This document shows, piece after piece, positions 1 through 12,663 of a DNA stretch of 64,000 bases (positions are counted from its first letter, which is position 1; every line of letters starts with the position of its first letter). The notes under the pieces were generated by a model. It ran no database searches and had not been told where the DNA came from. It was given only the letters and a program-made list of their open reading frames with translations. This stretch comes from Campylorhamphus procurvoides (Eukaryota > Chordata > Aves > Passeriformes > Dendrocolaptidae), in the NCBI GenBank assembly GCA_013396655.1, contig WBMV01004989.1:605317-669316 (forward strand), in the 5' to 3' direction. The translations under genes were made by a program, and so were the position numbers.

Positions 1-3000
1 TTTTTTTTTTTTTTTTTGTATCTCAGTCTTTGTTATCTGTTTCAAATACCATTTGGAAAATTTTCATTTGTTGCTGAAAAGCTCATAACTAAGATCAGGA
101 AAGAAAGAACTCCATCAAGTATCAGCATGAATATGAAATTGAGAAGGCAGCACCATGGCACTGGATTCACTATAACCCATGATAATTAGAGAAAAGACTA
201 ACATTAGAGAACAGACTAAAACATTAATCTGTGTATCTCTGAAGTGGTAGTTTTCTCCTGCTTTTGAGGCTAAAACTCACTCTTGTGTTTGGAATCAGAT
301 TACACGTTCTGTGTCAAATTCTACATCATGTAGGCAGACTTCTTTGCTTTATGTTGGAGAACAATGAAAGCTAAACAATTTCTCTTGAGAATTTAGACTA
401 TTTTGAAGAGGGACTTCATCACAGATACATTGGAGGCAGTGTTGGGTTGCTTGAATTTGATCCTAATGATATAATTAAGCCTGAAATTACAACTGATTTG
501 TGGTCGTTTTTACTACATACTCTTCAGCACAGCAAAATACGAATGACCTGGTTTTGTCTTAAAGTTTCTATAAAGAATTTTCAAATGTGAAAGGCCAATA
601 TTATGCTATTCATATTTCTATAAATGAGGTAATCCGCACAATAATATGAATATTAAACAAATGCATTTTATCTGTTCTTAACTTTTCAAATGCTTTCCTT
701 TCAATTTGAAGTGTCAACAATGGTTAAGTGATGGTCAGCTCTCCAGAACTGTCAGATGATAAAGTACAAACTATATCTATTTTTTTTTGTTAACTTCTTT
801 AGATCATGTGCAACACATAAAAGTGTGCTAACCATCACTCCTTTATAAAGAATGACACAAATTATGGAGATTTTCTATAGAAAATAACAACAAAATCAGC
901 AGATGATAGATCTAGCTGGATGACTTTACCTGCCTCATTCCAGAAAGATATGTGTAAAATACTCTACTATGCATAGTGGAAGCAAGAGAAAGAAGCATTC
1001 TCTTTGTAAATATTATATTGGGAAGGCAGATTTCATTTTAATTTTGAATGACAAGTCAAGATTGTTGTTTAATGCAAATCCTTTCCAAAAGAGAACATAC
1101 AAGACACGATTTATTATTCATCATTCATTTTCAGTACTTCATTATATATATCTGCTATAGGGATTTTATACTATTGTTTGGTCTAAAAAGATGAGAAATA
1201 TAAATGTACACATAGGGATGATCCCAATCTGTATAAAAGCTATGTTATCCATTTGCTTATGGCGGTTTATATTTCTAAAGTCACTCCTCATAGAGCCTTT
1301 CATATCACTCTGCTCAAGTGCTTAGAATATTTTGCACTTTATTTACAAGAGCACGGCTTGACACCGGTAATTTAACTGTTCAGTAAGTCACTGAAAAAGA
1401 AAAAAAATTTTCCTCTTGTTTTCTGAGGATGTTTTGATTTTAAGTTCAATGATGTGCAAATCCTAGCACGATGTGGTCCTGATTTAGTACTAGCACCCTA
1501 GAATTTTCTAATAATACAGATAAATTTTCATTGCAACATAATTTGGTAGAGATAAAATTATTTCTCAAAAAAGTAGCAAAACAAAGAAGAATCTATTTTT
1601 CAGCACCATTTTGTGCCCTCAGAATAGTTGTGTCTCAGTTATCAGAGCTTATCATGCACATAAAATCACAACAAGGGCTCACATGGTATAAATTCTACTT
1701 ATAAAAAAACCCCAAAAGTCATGTAGAGGTAATTATAACATTTGGCAGAGAATGCCAATTTTACTATAATTTCCAGAATTCAGGGGCTGGAATGTGTCTG
1801 TGTTTGTCCAATAAGCAGAAAACTAAATTTTTATGGTAACAAACTAAGATTTTTTTTTTCTTTTACATATATCACTCCATTTCACAGACTTTGGAAAGAA
1901 AAGAAAACTATTATGAATACACACAACAAAATAAAAAGAAGACAAAGCACACTCAAAACCGTCAGACTTTAGTAGAGGAAAAAGGGACTGAGACAAATGA
2001 ATCAGTTTTCAACACTCTAGTCATATGGGTAATCTGAAAAAGTGATTTAGCTTTCCATTTCATCCCTTGAAATATTTTTGCATTGACAAGGTAACAGAAA
2101 ATGTAGTTCTGAAAGAGTGCATTTATGTGCACGTAGTTTTGTTTTTTCTTAGATAATCATTTGAATATTAATCTAACATGTGCAGTTCTTTGATAAAGAA
2201 CATTTATTTCCTATGCAATACCACTTTTTTAATCATTCAGTTAATATTAGATCAAAATTTAGAATGGATGACAAAGCTCAGCTCTGTAGGATGCCACTAT
2301 TTTTGAAACTACAAGAAAAAGATTTATTTCAGTTTAATTTTTTACTTTAAACAGCAGGAAAAAATTGAAAACAATAAAACTTTCCTTTTTGCCCTTTTGT
2401 CAAGTGCTTGTATCTGAGGTCAAAATTAGCTAGTTGCCCAAAATAGGGTTTTTTAAGAAATTTTGTATTTCATTAATTTCACCAAATACAGGCAAATGTG
2501 GCACAATCTTGTATGAATTATTTACTCTTTGCATTCTGACAGTTTCCATAACTAGAAGAAAATATTAAAAATTTACCAGGAGTTGATGTCAAAACCAACA
2601 TGGAAGTTCATTAAGAAAAATATCCATGGACAGTTAAAAATGATCAAATATTTAACAGGGATGTGTACTGTGTGAAAAGTACATCTTACTTCACTGAAAA
2701 AGTTGGGGCTGTTTAGCTGCTCAAGAGTATTTTTGACCACTGCACTTGCTCTTTATCAGATAAGTCCTACTATGGGGCAAGTTGTCCTTTAAAAAAGACT
2801 TACTTGAATGCCAATCAGATCTTCAGGCTTAAATCCTGTTCACCTTTCTGTAATATGAAAATTAAAATTTAACTCCACAATTATAATTTAGTATTACAAT
2901 TAATTATTTAACTAATCTGGAAAGAAAAAATCTGAAATAATAAAGGTATTCAGCAAAGTCAAATCTGTATGTTACACTGAATTTCAAGAGTCACCAGACT

Positions 3001-3534
3001 TCTGTGGTAGCAATTGGTGTCATTATGAAATTACTGATATTCTAAAAGGTTATTCTATAAGACACGTATGTGTATTTTCAGGTTTTAAAATGAAACACAT
3101 TTTGTTTTTATTGTAGGGTTGGTCAACTTTGAGCTCCCATTTTTTCCACACACTTATTTATGTTTTCTGTTTGATTTTCATGTGTTTACACTAGCTAAAC
3201 CAAAATCCAATTTCTATACAAGTTTTGTTTAAACTATTCTATGTTTACACCTATCAGATTTAAAAGCCTCCACAGACATGCAAAAATCTCCTTTCACTAT
3301 CATAGACCAAGACAAATATATTTTTTAAAGACATCTTGCTTCAACAGGCATTGTTTCCTGTTTCCATTTAATTAGACAGAATACTAGTAATAAAATAAAA
3401 AAAATATGAAAAATATATCTTTTTCCTTGAAAAGCTATCAAAATCTAAAATTCTAACAATGAGAAAAGTTGCTGAATGAATTGTAAAGAAATTTTGGTCA
3501 CAAACGCATCATCTATGAGAATTCATTCTATTTA
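1..3534. other. Unique AT-rich non-coding DNA
   Basis: The stretch opens with a run of 17 T. It contains no open frame above about 76 codons and no splice-bounded segment I could support. No CR1 or LTR similarity was recognised. It is probably intergenic or intronic; the sequence alone cannot say which. Confidence 0.6.
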
Positions 3535-3760
3535 GGGAAGGTTTAGATTGCATATTTGGAAAAATTTCTTCACCAAAGGAGTTGTTAAGCACTGGAATGG
3601 GCTGACCAGGGAAGTGGTTGAGTCACCATCTCCAGAGGTATTTAAAAGAAGTGTAGATGTGGCATTGAGGTACATGGTTTAGTGATGGACTTGACAGTGC
3701 TGGCTTAATGACTGGACTTGATGTTAAGCATCTTTTACACCCTAAATGATTCTGTGATTC
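3535..3760 (+). mobile_element. CR1 LINE 3' fragment
   Basis: This is a 5'-truncated copy of the avian CR1 non-LTR retrotransposon in sense orientation. Visible hallmarks, in order, are the segment reading AAATTTCTTCACC, the GGGAAGTGGTTGAGTCACC block, the GTGTAGATGTGGCA block and the terminal AATGATTCTGTGATTC, which is the diverged CR1 3' end. The copy carries only the last part of ORF2 and the 3' untranslated region, so it has no coding capacity. Truncation at about 225 bp is usual for CR1, which initiates reverse transcription at the 3' end and rarely completes it. Divergence from the consensus I remember suggests an old insertion. Confidence 0.93.
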
Positions 3761-5904
3761 ATCACAGTACATGTTGACTTAAAGCCATGTATTTCTGTAA
3801 TGGTGTAATGCACAAACCCAATGAGAATGAATTTGGATGCATTTGAAATGGCTTGTGCTATGAAGTTGCTTGTGCTATGCAGGAAGGACAGTGTAATAGT
3901 GATTGATGACTGACCTTCCATGCTGGACTGCTTTGTATGTTTATGATGGAAGACTTTTGAAGGCCAGTGCCTCAGTGCTGCAATCTTGGCCTTTCGAAAG
4001 TCTCATGGGGAAGTAGGGGAGCTTTACTGTGCCTTACCAACTAGGTATACTTAGAATTCTGCATCAATGAAGATGTTTACACTGTATTATCTAAAATTAC
4101 AACATAAAATCAGTATTTAAACCACACACTTTCTTAATTAATGTCTACTTTATTGCTTAATCAGTCACAAAGACCATCAAGACACAGTTCTGGTTGTGGG
4201 GTCAATGCAATGCTTCCAGAGAGCACAGTAAAGAAATCTGCCTGAAGCTTCCCTTTCTTTTTCTTCCTGTCCTTCCTTTGTATTCCTGTAAAATGTTAAT
4301 GTGATAATTTCACCAGCACCATTTCCTAATCAGTAAAGAGTATCTTGAGACAGTTGCAGAGTTTGTCTTGTCTAAACAGTTTGCATAGCCTGAACTCAAC
4401 AGTCACATTGGGACTTTGCAATGTTGAGTTTGTTGGTTTATTTCGGTTTTGAGTTGATCATCACTGAATTTTGCCTTCTTATATTTTACGGTGGTGAATT
4501 TCTGAATAGGATTCAAAGTGACCCCACTGGATTTTTATATCCTTGCAGTCAAAGAAAAACCTCTGGCTTAAATAGGTAAGCTGTAAATGGTATAGGGATG
4601 CAGATAGAGTTTTAGGTCTCTCAGGTCCTACAAATAGAAACTTTTTTTTAAATCCTCTTTCCTGAGTAGGAGACCATGTTGTGCTGCCTGTTAAGATTCA
4701 GGAATAGATGGGACACTCTGTTCCCACTCTGTATGAAAGGGGAATATGAGAAGAGGAAAAATTGGCTGGATTAGATTTGGGCTGAGTAAATGTTGGTCTT
4801 TCCTCACCTGCTATGCACAAGTTTTCACCTCACTGAACATCTTTATTAAATTTTAATCAAAAGCACAGAAGATTGTTGATTGTAGAAATGTCTAACCCTG
4901 CTCTAAGCTTCTCTGCTAGGCCAGTTTATAGAAGTCAACAGTACCATAACTGACATTGAGGTTAATGTTGTTTTATAGCGTAGGTGTCCTATAAATTGCC
5001 ACAACCCCCAAAAAATATCAAAAAACTCTGTGGCTGCATAAGTGTGATAGACCAAAGAGCCCAAGCATCTATGAGATGCTAAAGACTGACTTGTGTTCAG
5101 AAGGTTGCCTCTGCATTTCTTGTTTCTGATGCCAGTCTTCTCTGAGATCACAATTATTTTAGAGGAGGAGGAGGAACTCGTGCTGAGACCCCAGTTTAAG
5201 AGTCTGTCAAGTATATGTTTGGGGGAGTATAAACTTACATCTCATTCACAAGATCTTTGATCACAAATAGATGGCCTGCCTCTTTTTTGGAAGTCATACA
5301 CAATTAAAGAAATCCCTTATTTAGAGATGCAAATGCTGCTGTCAAGCCCATTAAATTCATACAAATGACAATTTTTTACAGTCCTGCATTGTACTTCAAA
5401 AGAGAGTTGTTGTTTTTTGGGGTTTTTTTGAAAGGTCACAACCATTTGAATATATGATACTGTTATTTGTGAGTGGAATGCTCAGTAATCTTTTCTTCTT
5501 CTGACTTAGCATTATATAAATACATGTATTAAAGCAAAGATTATTCTCTCAGAATGAGGAAATGAATTTTTTAACAGACATTAATAGGCTAATAAGTTCA
5601 CAACCCTTAATACCCAGTGCAAATAGCAGATTTTTATACTACAATAAAAATTTACCAGATTTCTGAAAGTATGTGATCTCTTGAAAAGAAAAATCATAAG
5701 AAACTTGGATCAGATGTCTATAATTGAAAAACCTTTACAGTCCACCAAAGACTGCTTTTGGCAGGGAAGCAGGAAATGAGTTGGAAAGCATTAATAAACT
5801 AAAAACAGCAGCTTGTGGTACTTGATCTGCAAGTGAACTCTAGATTACTTCTAATTTTTTTGAAGCCATGAGTAATCCTTAGAAAGAAAGACAGTTTATC
5901 TAAG

Positions 5905-6020
5905 TAAAAATAAAAACCAAAAAAAACCAAAAAAAAACACAGATGCCCCCCAAAACTAAAAAAAAAAAGCAAAAAACAAATGAAACAAAACAATACAAAC
6001 AAACAAAAAAACCCTGAAAC
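5905..6020. repeat. A-rich low-complexity tract
   Basis: Runs of AAAAACC, AAACAAA and related units dominate this stretch on the + strand. The minus-strand open frame across it (5799-6209) is rich in F, L and C because poly(A) reads as TTT and similar codons, so I do not treat it as a gene. Confidence 0.8.
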
Positions 6021-8014
6021 AAAGGAAATAAAACAACAAACCAATAACCAAAAACAGAAGGAGTGGAAAGAAAGTTTGGCTTGGACAAAAGTTAGCAAAG
6101 ACAGAAAATGAAGTACTTGGAAATTGGTTTGTTGTGTTTTTGTTCGTTTTTCTGCACTGAATTTTAGTAATACTTTAAGTATTCCACAGAAAGAAACATA
6201 AAGTTGCACTAGGATTCGATTTTAGTTTCACTTACATGTTACTGGAATCCATTTTTCAATGAATTCATAACAAAGCATCATTAGTCCGGCACAGCAGCAC
6301 AAGGAAAGTATGTCAACTAGCTGATAGCAAGAAAAACAGGGTACAAAACCTGGGGATCTAAGAACTGATTCCAAGCAGTTTGTTCCACTGACTTGACAGG
6401 CACTGATTTTTTCAGGTCTTAAGCCAGATCTACTTCACTACTTCATAAAAAAGTCCAAACTCAGTGCAATGTTATGTAGAATGAGGAAACCCCAGTGAAA
6501 ATACTAGAGCCTGAAAAGCACTATTTCTAGAAAAAGTAGCAAACTTTGGATGTTGGTCTGAGACTTTTAAAAAGTGGCCATTTCTAGAGTTCTTGCTTCT
6601 TTTTGCAAAAGGCCTGAAAGCTGTTTCTGTATATTTCTGAGGGGGTCTGTTTCTTCCTTTCTTTTATATTTTTTTTAAAGGACCAAAACAAACTCTGAAA
6701 AGTCTCCCTCATTTTATTTAACATAAATTTGTCAAGACCCAATTGGTTTTCTTAAAAGGTTTTTCTGAGGATTGGAAAGCATGTTTTGTGTGAACTCAAG
6801 CACCTTAATTGAAAGGTGTCTATGAGTGTAGTGAAGCCTTAATAATGCTGTGTTTTATCCAGAATGTTAATTAGGTGTTGTGCTGGATGGGTATTAACAA
6901 GAAATAAAAGCAAAACAGTTTTAAAGAGTACGTCTATAAATCCCCTACCTTTCAACTTTCCTTCCTGTGATCTTTTTATCAGTTCTTCAGTTACATTACA
7001 ATGTTATAGGTTTGAAAACACTTACATTCATCATTAAAAACATTAAAATCATTAAAATCACTTCTGGCTGACTATGCATGTCAATAATAAACAAGAATGA
7101 GATCAGGGAGAGCAGCTTGTTTTCCTTCTGCTAAGTGTCCTTAACATGATGCTAATAAGACCGTTCTCTGTGTCTGTACCAAAGCAGCAGCCAAAGCAGG
7201 TTTGAATAAACTCTGTGCAGTAGAAACACTTAGGAATAAATCTTTAAAAGGCTAAAATAGACTACTTTAGTGTGTATGCTGATACAGTAGATATCAGCCT
7301 TCTTAGATAATTAGATGCATTTGACTATTTTCTGCACTGAGTAGAATAATCTCAGAAACAACATTTCTAAAGGATTTGAAAAAGTTTCCAGAGAGTACTG
7401 CAACAAAGCACCTCTGGTAGTGCACCTCTAGTAGAATGCGAATCCATTCCACTAAAAGGAATAATATTCGGAACTAATAATTAGCAATATTTGCAACATA
7501 GAGAAAGAAAGAAAAATTGAGTGTAAAAGACTTTAGGAGACGATGAAGCAAAATTAAGAGATGCATGTGGTCACCATTCAGTGAACACCTAGAGTCTACT
7601 GATTGTTGCTGTAAAGCTAAGGAGAGTCAGAGTAAATACTGAAGATTTTTTTCTAGTATGCTACAAATTCATAATAAAAAGCTTGCAGTCAGCAGGGAGT
7701 TACTTTGGTTACCAAGTTTCTTTTAAATTACAAGTTGCTTACTAAGGCTTTGAAATTTTGATTTTAAACTGGCATATGAAGTTTTAAGGGGAAAAAGAGT
7801 TTTAACCCAAAACAAAGATTGCTAAAACATCATCTACCTGAAAACACATCTGTGGAGTGCAAAGCAGTTTTGTTTGTCCTCTGTAATTATCCATACCGTT
7901 ATGCAGGGCCCAGCATGATTAATATTACTGAAGACAATAGAGGAGCAGACTCCTAATGGACAAGTTGACAGTAACATATATTATTGGATAATATGGTGCA
8001 AAAATCTTTGGGAC

Positions 8015-8032
8015 AGGCAGACAGACAGACAG
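8015..8032. repeat. (CAGA)n microsatellite
   Basis: About four units of CAGA are followed immediately by GGGAGGGAGG. The array is short and probably of low polymorphism. Confidence 0.75.
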
Positions 8033-8627
8033 GGAGGGAGGACGAGACTGATTTGAGAGCCACTGCTATTGGAAAAATTATCAGTGGTTTAATTTGGGTA
8101 ATAATTATACCTAACATCTCAGCCTGCCATCAATAGCATTAGGGTAATTTTTTTCTATGTTGTTTTGTGAAAATTTGACTTTCCAAGGCCATGCATTCCT
8201 TGGGCATCACTTAGCAAAAGACAAAAAATGTATGATTTTTTTTTTAAAAGCCCCCATTTTTTCTTCAGAATGATAACTGAGACCAGAGGTGACCCTTATG
8301 CACAATTGCAGTTATTCAGATCTAAAAAGCCAGCAAATTCACATGTAACTATATCTTCCAGCTTCAACAGTAGGGCAGACTGTCAGCTCCCTCATCTGTC
8401 AGCACTTTTTCAGGCTAGTAAATGAAGACTGGTGCATACTAGCAATATCTATTTGCTACAGGATATGCACTTCAGAAAGTCACGAAAAGGAGTTTCAAGC
8501 AAGGGCCAAAACCAATCAGTCATTTTCTCCTGTCAGTGATAAGAAAAGCAACATAAAAGAGAGAGGTGCTTGTCCCAAAGGTGGTATCAGTAGCAAACTG
8601 TCACCAAATAAAAATAGCTAAAGTCCT

Positions 8628-8657
8628 AATGACTGTACTAATTCAAGTACAGTCATT
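8628..8657. repeat. Perfect 12-bp inverted repeat (hairpin 1)
   Basis: The arm AATGACTGTACT at 8628-8639 is the exact reverse complement of 8646-8657, with a 6-nt loop (AATTCA). It directly abuts a larger hairpin at 8658-8708. The stem includes no mismatches. No protein-coding context is seen. It may be an old palindrome, a fold-back replication product or part of an unrecognised miniature element. Confidence 0.92.
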
Positions 8658-8708
8658 CTAAGCTAACTAGAAACTTGCTAACAAATAGCAAGTTTCTAGT
8701 TAGCTTAG
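8658..8708. repeat. Perfect 23-bp inverted repeat (hairpin 2)
   Basis: The left arm 8658-8680 (starting CTAAGCTAACTAGAAACTTG) is the exact reverse complement of 8686-8708, with a 5-nt loop ACAAA. A perfect 23-bp stem is very unlikely by chance at this spot. It begins at the base after hairpin 1 ends, so the two form back-to-back stem-loops spanning 81 bp. No TA or other obvious target-site duplication was identified. A small structured RNA cannot be excluded, but the perfect complementarity with a tiny loop fits a recent fold-back duplication better than a conserved miRNA. Confidence 0.93.
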
Positions 8709-11593
8709 CATTTCTTCTTGCTAGGCTTCAGGCAGGAAAAACAGAGGTCTTACTGTTCAGAAGACAAATTATGTGCAACTTGCTTTGAGTGAAAAAAGAT
8801 ATGGTGAAATGGAAGGACAGTGAGTGCCATCTTATTTCCTTGGAGCTGGAGTTCTCAAAAACCATGCTGTATGCCACTAAATTAGCAGAAATCTTCCCGC
8901 CTTTTTCTTTTCTGTTACAAAGACTCAGTCACAGCTACAGTCCTTTCCATGGTTAATATATATTTAACAAACCTTGAAGCCATATAAAGCTGTGCCATCA
9001 CCCAGGAAGATTGGAAGAGGACAGCAAAGCAGAAGGGGTGCAATGCGGAGGTGCTCTGCTCAATAACCAGTCTCTTTCAGCATTGAAACTGCTCTGTGAA
9101 GATTCACCTCTCTATTTCCCAGCACCTTAAGTTGAAACTCTCCATAGAAAATTGAAAAGCTTCAGTAAAAACCTACTACTTTGACTTGATATGATTTTAT
9201 AACAGACTTCTGTGATTCAAAAAGGCCACAGGAGACAGTGGAAAATTAGATTAAAAGTCTTCAAATCAGGCGTGGATTTGAAGGGAATAATTGACTAAGA
9301 CTCCACTGAGACTGCCCCACCTGTCACGTGATCTCATCACATTATATGTTGCTGTATGTCTTTTCACATCTATACTGAAGGTGTCTCTGGCTCTGTAAAT
9401 TGACTGTGCTTTTTCAGTACCATAAACAATGTTTAATACAACTTAATCAAATATGTGAAAAGGAAAGATGCTTTGTTAGTTCTTTCCATGCCTTTATGCA
9501 TACAGTGACAAGTTCTAATATTTTAGAAGCATTTTACATACATAAAATATAAAAAGGAATGCCTTGATTCTATGACTCTTATTTACATATTTGCAATCTA
9601 AATACTAAATCAGTGCACACTGTTTCTGGTGTTGTAAATCTTTACAGAATAGTGATGATGTTACATAGAAGAAGTCAAAACAACTATGCCTGATCTAATC
9701 AGGTAATGAAAAAGCATGGAACCAGGTTAGTACATCCCACTGCCTGTGTCAGTATATGTTGAATCTCTCTCAGGCAAGTCATGCAAGGAACAGTACTGCG
9801 ATACTGTAATTTCAGAGCTCTTGACATCGTGGTAGTTACCACTGTTTTTCATTTGAGAACTTTCAGAGCTTTGCATACAAATATACATAATAATTTTTTA
9901 AAAAATGTAGACGGTATAGAACTCAGAAACTGAAAAAATTGAAAATATTTGAGCATTTTCCTTCAGTTCCAAAATAATTATAGCTTTCTGTGATAATTAT
10001 AAATTAAAAAACAGTGACAGTTCTCATATTACAGTGTCTATAATAAATATATTGTCTAGATGGGCAATCTGCATCTAGAAACATGGTTTGATAAAATATG
10101 TATAAGGGGAAGAGTTATGTAGCTGATATTAAAGCAAAAGATTAAAATAACTCTTCCTGTACAGTCAAACTTCTCATAGCACCTTTTCTAACACTATCTT
10201 TGGGACATTAAATAAAAATCGACACCAAAAACATTCAAGTGATGCTTTCAGTAGTGGGTGCTCTGCTGAACTTTAATTCCTCTTTCATTTTTCTCTGCCA
10301 GCTTCTTGCAGTGATGTCAGTTAATTTACCTTAGATTTGACTTTCTTTTCACACAGTCTTTCTGAACTCCTTCACAAAAGATGTTTAGAAAGAGACTGTG
10401 CTATAGTGATTTCATTCAGCCTAGATGTTTGATTTCTGCATCTTCTTCAGGTCCAGAAGTAAACTTCTACTCTTCAGACAGCTCAGAGAAGAGACAGTTT
10501 TCCTTTACAGCCTGCTGCTACTGCCATCCTGGATATCAATGCTTTCTGTTATGTACCCCCTTTCAACTTGCAGTACTCAGGTAGTTTGTAACTATGGACT
10601 TTTGTATCTACACCAGGTGTTTTCCTTACAGGGAACTTTGTGGTGGAGTTATTGCCGTACTTTGAGGTATTAGCCACGTGAGTATGGCACATAGCCCCAA
10701 AGAGGGGATGAAGGTTACTGTCTAGCCGCATTTCTCAGAACCTCTCACCTCAGAACTGGTGAGAGAAATAACCATCACCATGAGCATCTTGTGCTACAGG
10801 TACTATGCCTCCACATTTTTCTGTGGTATCACTCTTCATTCAAGATAAGCTATAATATATCTGGAGAACTCCTAGTATAGTCTAGACGAACCACATCAGA
10901 AAACAAGACCTGAGGCAGAGAGTCTAAGGACCATTTCCCCCCCTCACATTCTCTCTTCCAGACAGAAAGAAGCAGAAGAAAACCATTTATCACACTGTCA
11001 AACCAGCAGATGTCTTCAAGACCTACACTGCTCTCTGGTGAAATAATGGATGATAAAACATCCTTTCAAGGTGTTAGAGATTTACCAATCACTTCACAGA
11101 GTAGGTAATTTCCCTTTTAGGGGTTTGTGAGCCAGTGAAGTGAAAAGCCAGTATTGTGATCAATTAGTCTTATCACTTACATAATAAAGCCAGACAACCA
11201 TACTGGATGAATTTTTAAGACCTTCAGAAAAACATCCCCTAAAATCTACAGCAAAATTGATAAATTATTCCACGAGTAACAAATCCTACCAATCTTAAGT
11301 CTGATTCTGCCTTCTTTGACTACCAAGAAATGAATCCTTTTCCTTCTGCACTTTTGTTCCTTCTGAACAAAAATCAATCTACTATTGTATTTTCACATCT
11401 CATGTGGACAAGCTCAGGTCATCTCCTAAATTTTCTCATTGATAAACAGACTGCTGTAGTCTTTCAGTAGAAAGAATATTTCCCAGTCTTTAAATTATTT
11501 TGATGGCATGACTCAACCCTCTCTTAAGCCTTTCCAGTTTATCAAAATCCTTCTGCTGTGGATGCAAAGCAGTAGGTTCAGGGTTGCAGTAGC
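8709..11593. other. Unique non-coding DNA
   Basis: AT-rich DNA with no supported gene. Two overlapping + frames near 10381-10673 (67 and 82 codons) and one minus frame lie across the same bases, which is the pattern of chance open frames. No recognised repeats. Confidence 0.6.
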
Positions 11594-11810
11594 CACAGAA
11601 TCACAGAATGGTTAAAGTTCAAAGGGAACACAATGGGTCATCTTGTTCTATTGCTTGGCATCTGCACAGTAAAGAAGTTCTGACTCATACTGAGGTGGAA
11701 TTTCCAGTGTGTTGGTTTCTGGCCATTGTCTCATCCTGTTGATTGGCAGCACCAAGAAGAGCTTGGCTCTATCCTCTTGTTACCCTTCCTTCAAATACTT
11801 GTAGACATGG
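11594..11810 (-). mobile_element. CR1 LINE 3' fragment, antisense, internally deleted
   Basis: The left edge reads CACAGAATCACAGAATGG, the reverse complement of the CR1 3' end, followed by a stretch equivalent to CR1 3' untranslated and terminal ORF2 sequence. The segment around 11690-11790 (for example GCACCAAGAAGAGC) is the inverted counterpart of 12370-12545 in the sense CR1 copy just downstream. Compared with full copies, the middle of the tail, where the GGTTGTGGAGT-type block should lie, is missing between about 11650 and 11670, so the copy carries an internal deletion. No coding capacity remains. Confidence 0.85.
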
Positions 11811-12032
11811 ATGTTTTATCATCTACCGGGACCACCAGGTCCTTCAGCACAGAGCTGCTCTCCAGCAGGTCAGCCCCCAGCCTGTACTGGTGCCCAGGGT
11901 TACTCATCCTCAGGTGCAGGACCCTGCATTTGCCTTTGCAGATGGTTCCTCTCTGCCAATCTCTCCAGCCTGTCGAGATCCTTTTGAAGAGCTGCACAGC
12001 ACTCTGGAGTATTGGCCACTCCTCCACAAATA
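11811..12032 (-). mobile_element. Antisense avian interspersed repeat fragment, CR1-related
   Basis: This stretch includes GAGCTGCTCTCCAGCAGGTC, CCTGTACTGGTGCC, GGTGCAGGACCCTGCATTTG and CTCTCCAGCCTGTC. I recognise these as a widespread avian interspersed sequence usually found with CR1-family elements, here in the orientation commonly seen for antisense copies. It abuts the antisense CR1 tail on the left and the sense CR1 copy on the right. Assignment to an exact subfamily needs a repeat library. The open frames across it (for example 11726-12124 +) are remnants, not genes. Confidence 0.7.
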
Positions 12033-12039
12033 ATCATGG

Positions 12040-12663
12040 GCATGTGAGTGGGGGAAAAGCTATCCATGAGCCAACAGTGTGCCCTCAGGGCCAAGATGAC
12101 CAATGGTATCCTGGGTTACATTAGGAAGAGCATTGCCAGCAGATTGAGGGAAGTGATCCTGTCCTATTTAGCCCCAGTGAGGCCATATCTGAAGTGCTGT
12201 ATCCAACTCTGGGCTTCTCAGTACAAGAGAAACATGAAGCTTCCAGAGTGGGTCCAGGAGAGGTCAACAAATATCATTAGGGGACTGGAGCATCTCTCTT
12301 ATGAGAACAGCCTGAGGGAGCTGGGCCTGTTCATCCTCGGGAAGAGGTAACCGAGAAGGCACCCCATCAATATCTAAAAGTATCTGAAGGGAGAATGTCA
12401 AGGGGATGGATCCAGGCTCTTCTTGGTGCTGCCATGCAGCAAGAGGACAAGAGGCAATGGGCAGAAACCAATGCATAGGAAGTTCCATTTCAATATGAAC
12501 AAGAACTTCTTTACTGTGCAAGTGGCCACACAATGGAACAGACTGCACAGAGAGGTTGTGGAGTGTTCCTTACTGGACATATTCAAGAACCATATGGACA
12601 CAATCCTGTGCCATGTGGTTTAGAATGACCCTGCTTGTGCAGGGAGATCAGACTAAATGACCA
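12040..12663 (+). mobile_element. CR1 LINE, terminal ORF2 and 3' UTR, sense, tail lost
   Basis: This is a sense CR1 copy of about 620 bp. The translated segment at 12048-12350 corresponds to the C-terminal end of the CR1 ORF2 (endonuclease/reverse transcriptase polyprotein): it preserves the reading of the block around CCCCAGTGAGGCCATATCTG and the CATCCTCGGGAAGAGGT block. After this come the untranslated blocks AGGCTCTTCTTGGTGCTGCC and CTTCTTTACTGTGCAAGTGG. The final block ends near GATCAGACTAAATGACC, and the usual last 30-40 bp, including the ATTCTATGATTC end repeat, is absent. The ORF2 remnant is broken and lacks the reverse transcriptase core, so it is not functional. Its 5' end faces the 5' end of the antisense CR1 pieces, giving a head-to-head pair. 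Confidence 0.93.

Larger units (their letters stand above)
3761..8627. other. Unique non-coding DNA with A-rich patch and short microsatellite
   Basis: No gene is supported. Between about 5905 and 6020 the + strand is A-rich low-complexity sequence with C interruptions; its complement yields a spurious phenylalanine-rich open frame. A short (CAGA)n tract followed by GGGA units lies at 8015-8040. The interval around 8070-8200 has mixed composition with TAAT-type motifs, but nothing can be assigned. Confidence 0.6.

Noticed and set aside
5799..6209. 136-codon minus frame rich in F, L and C
   Set aside because: It is the complement of an A-rich low-complexity tract; the composition explains both the length and the residues.
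11726..12124. 132-codon plus frame
   Set aside because: It lies in antisense CR1-related repeat sequence and overlaps frames on both strands.
12048..12350. 100-codon plus frame
   Set aside because: It is the decayed C-terminal end of the CR1 ORF2, not a host gene.
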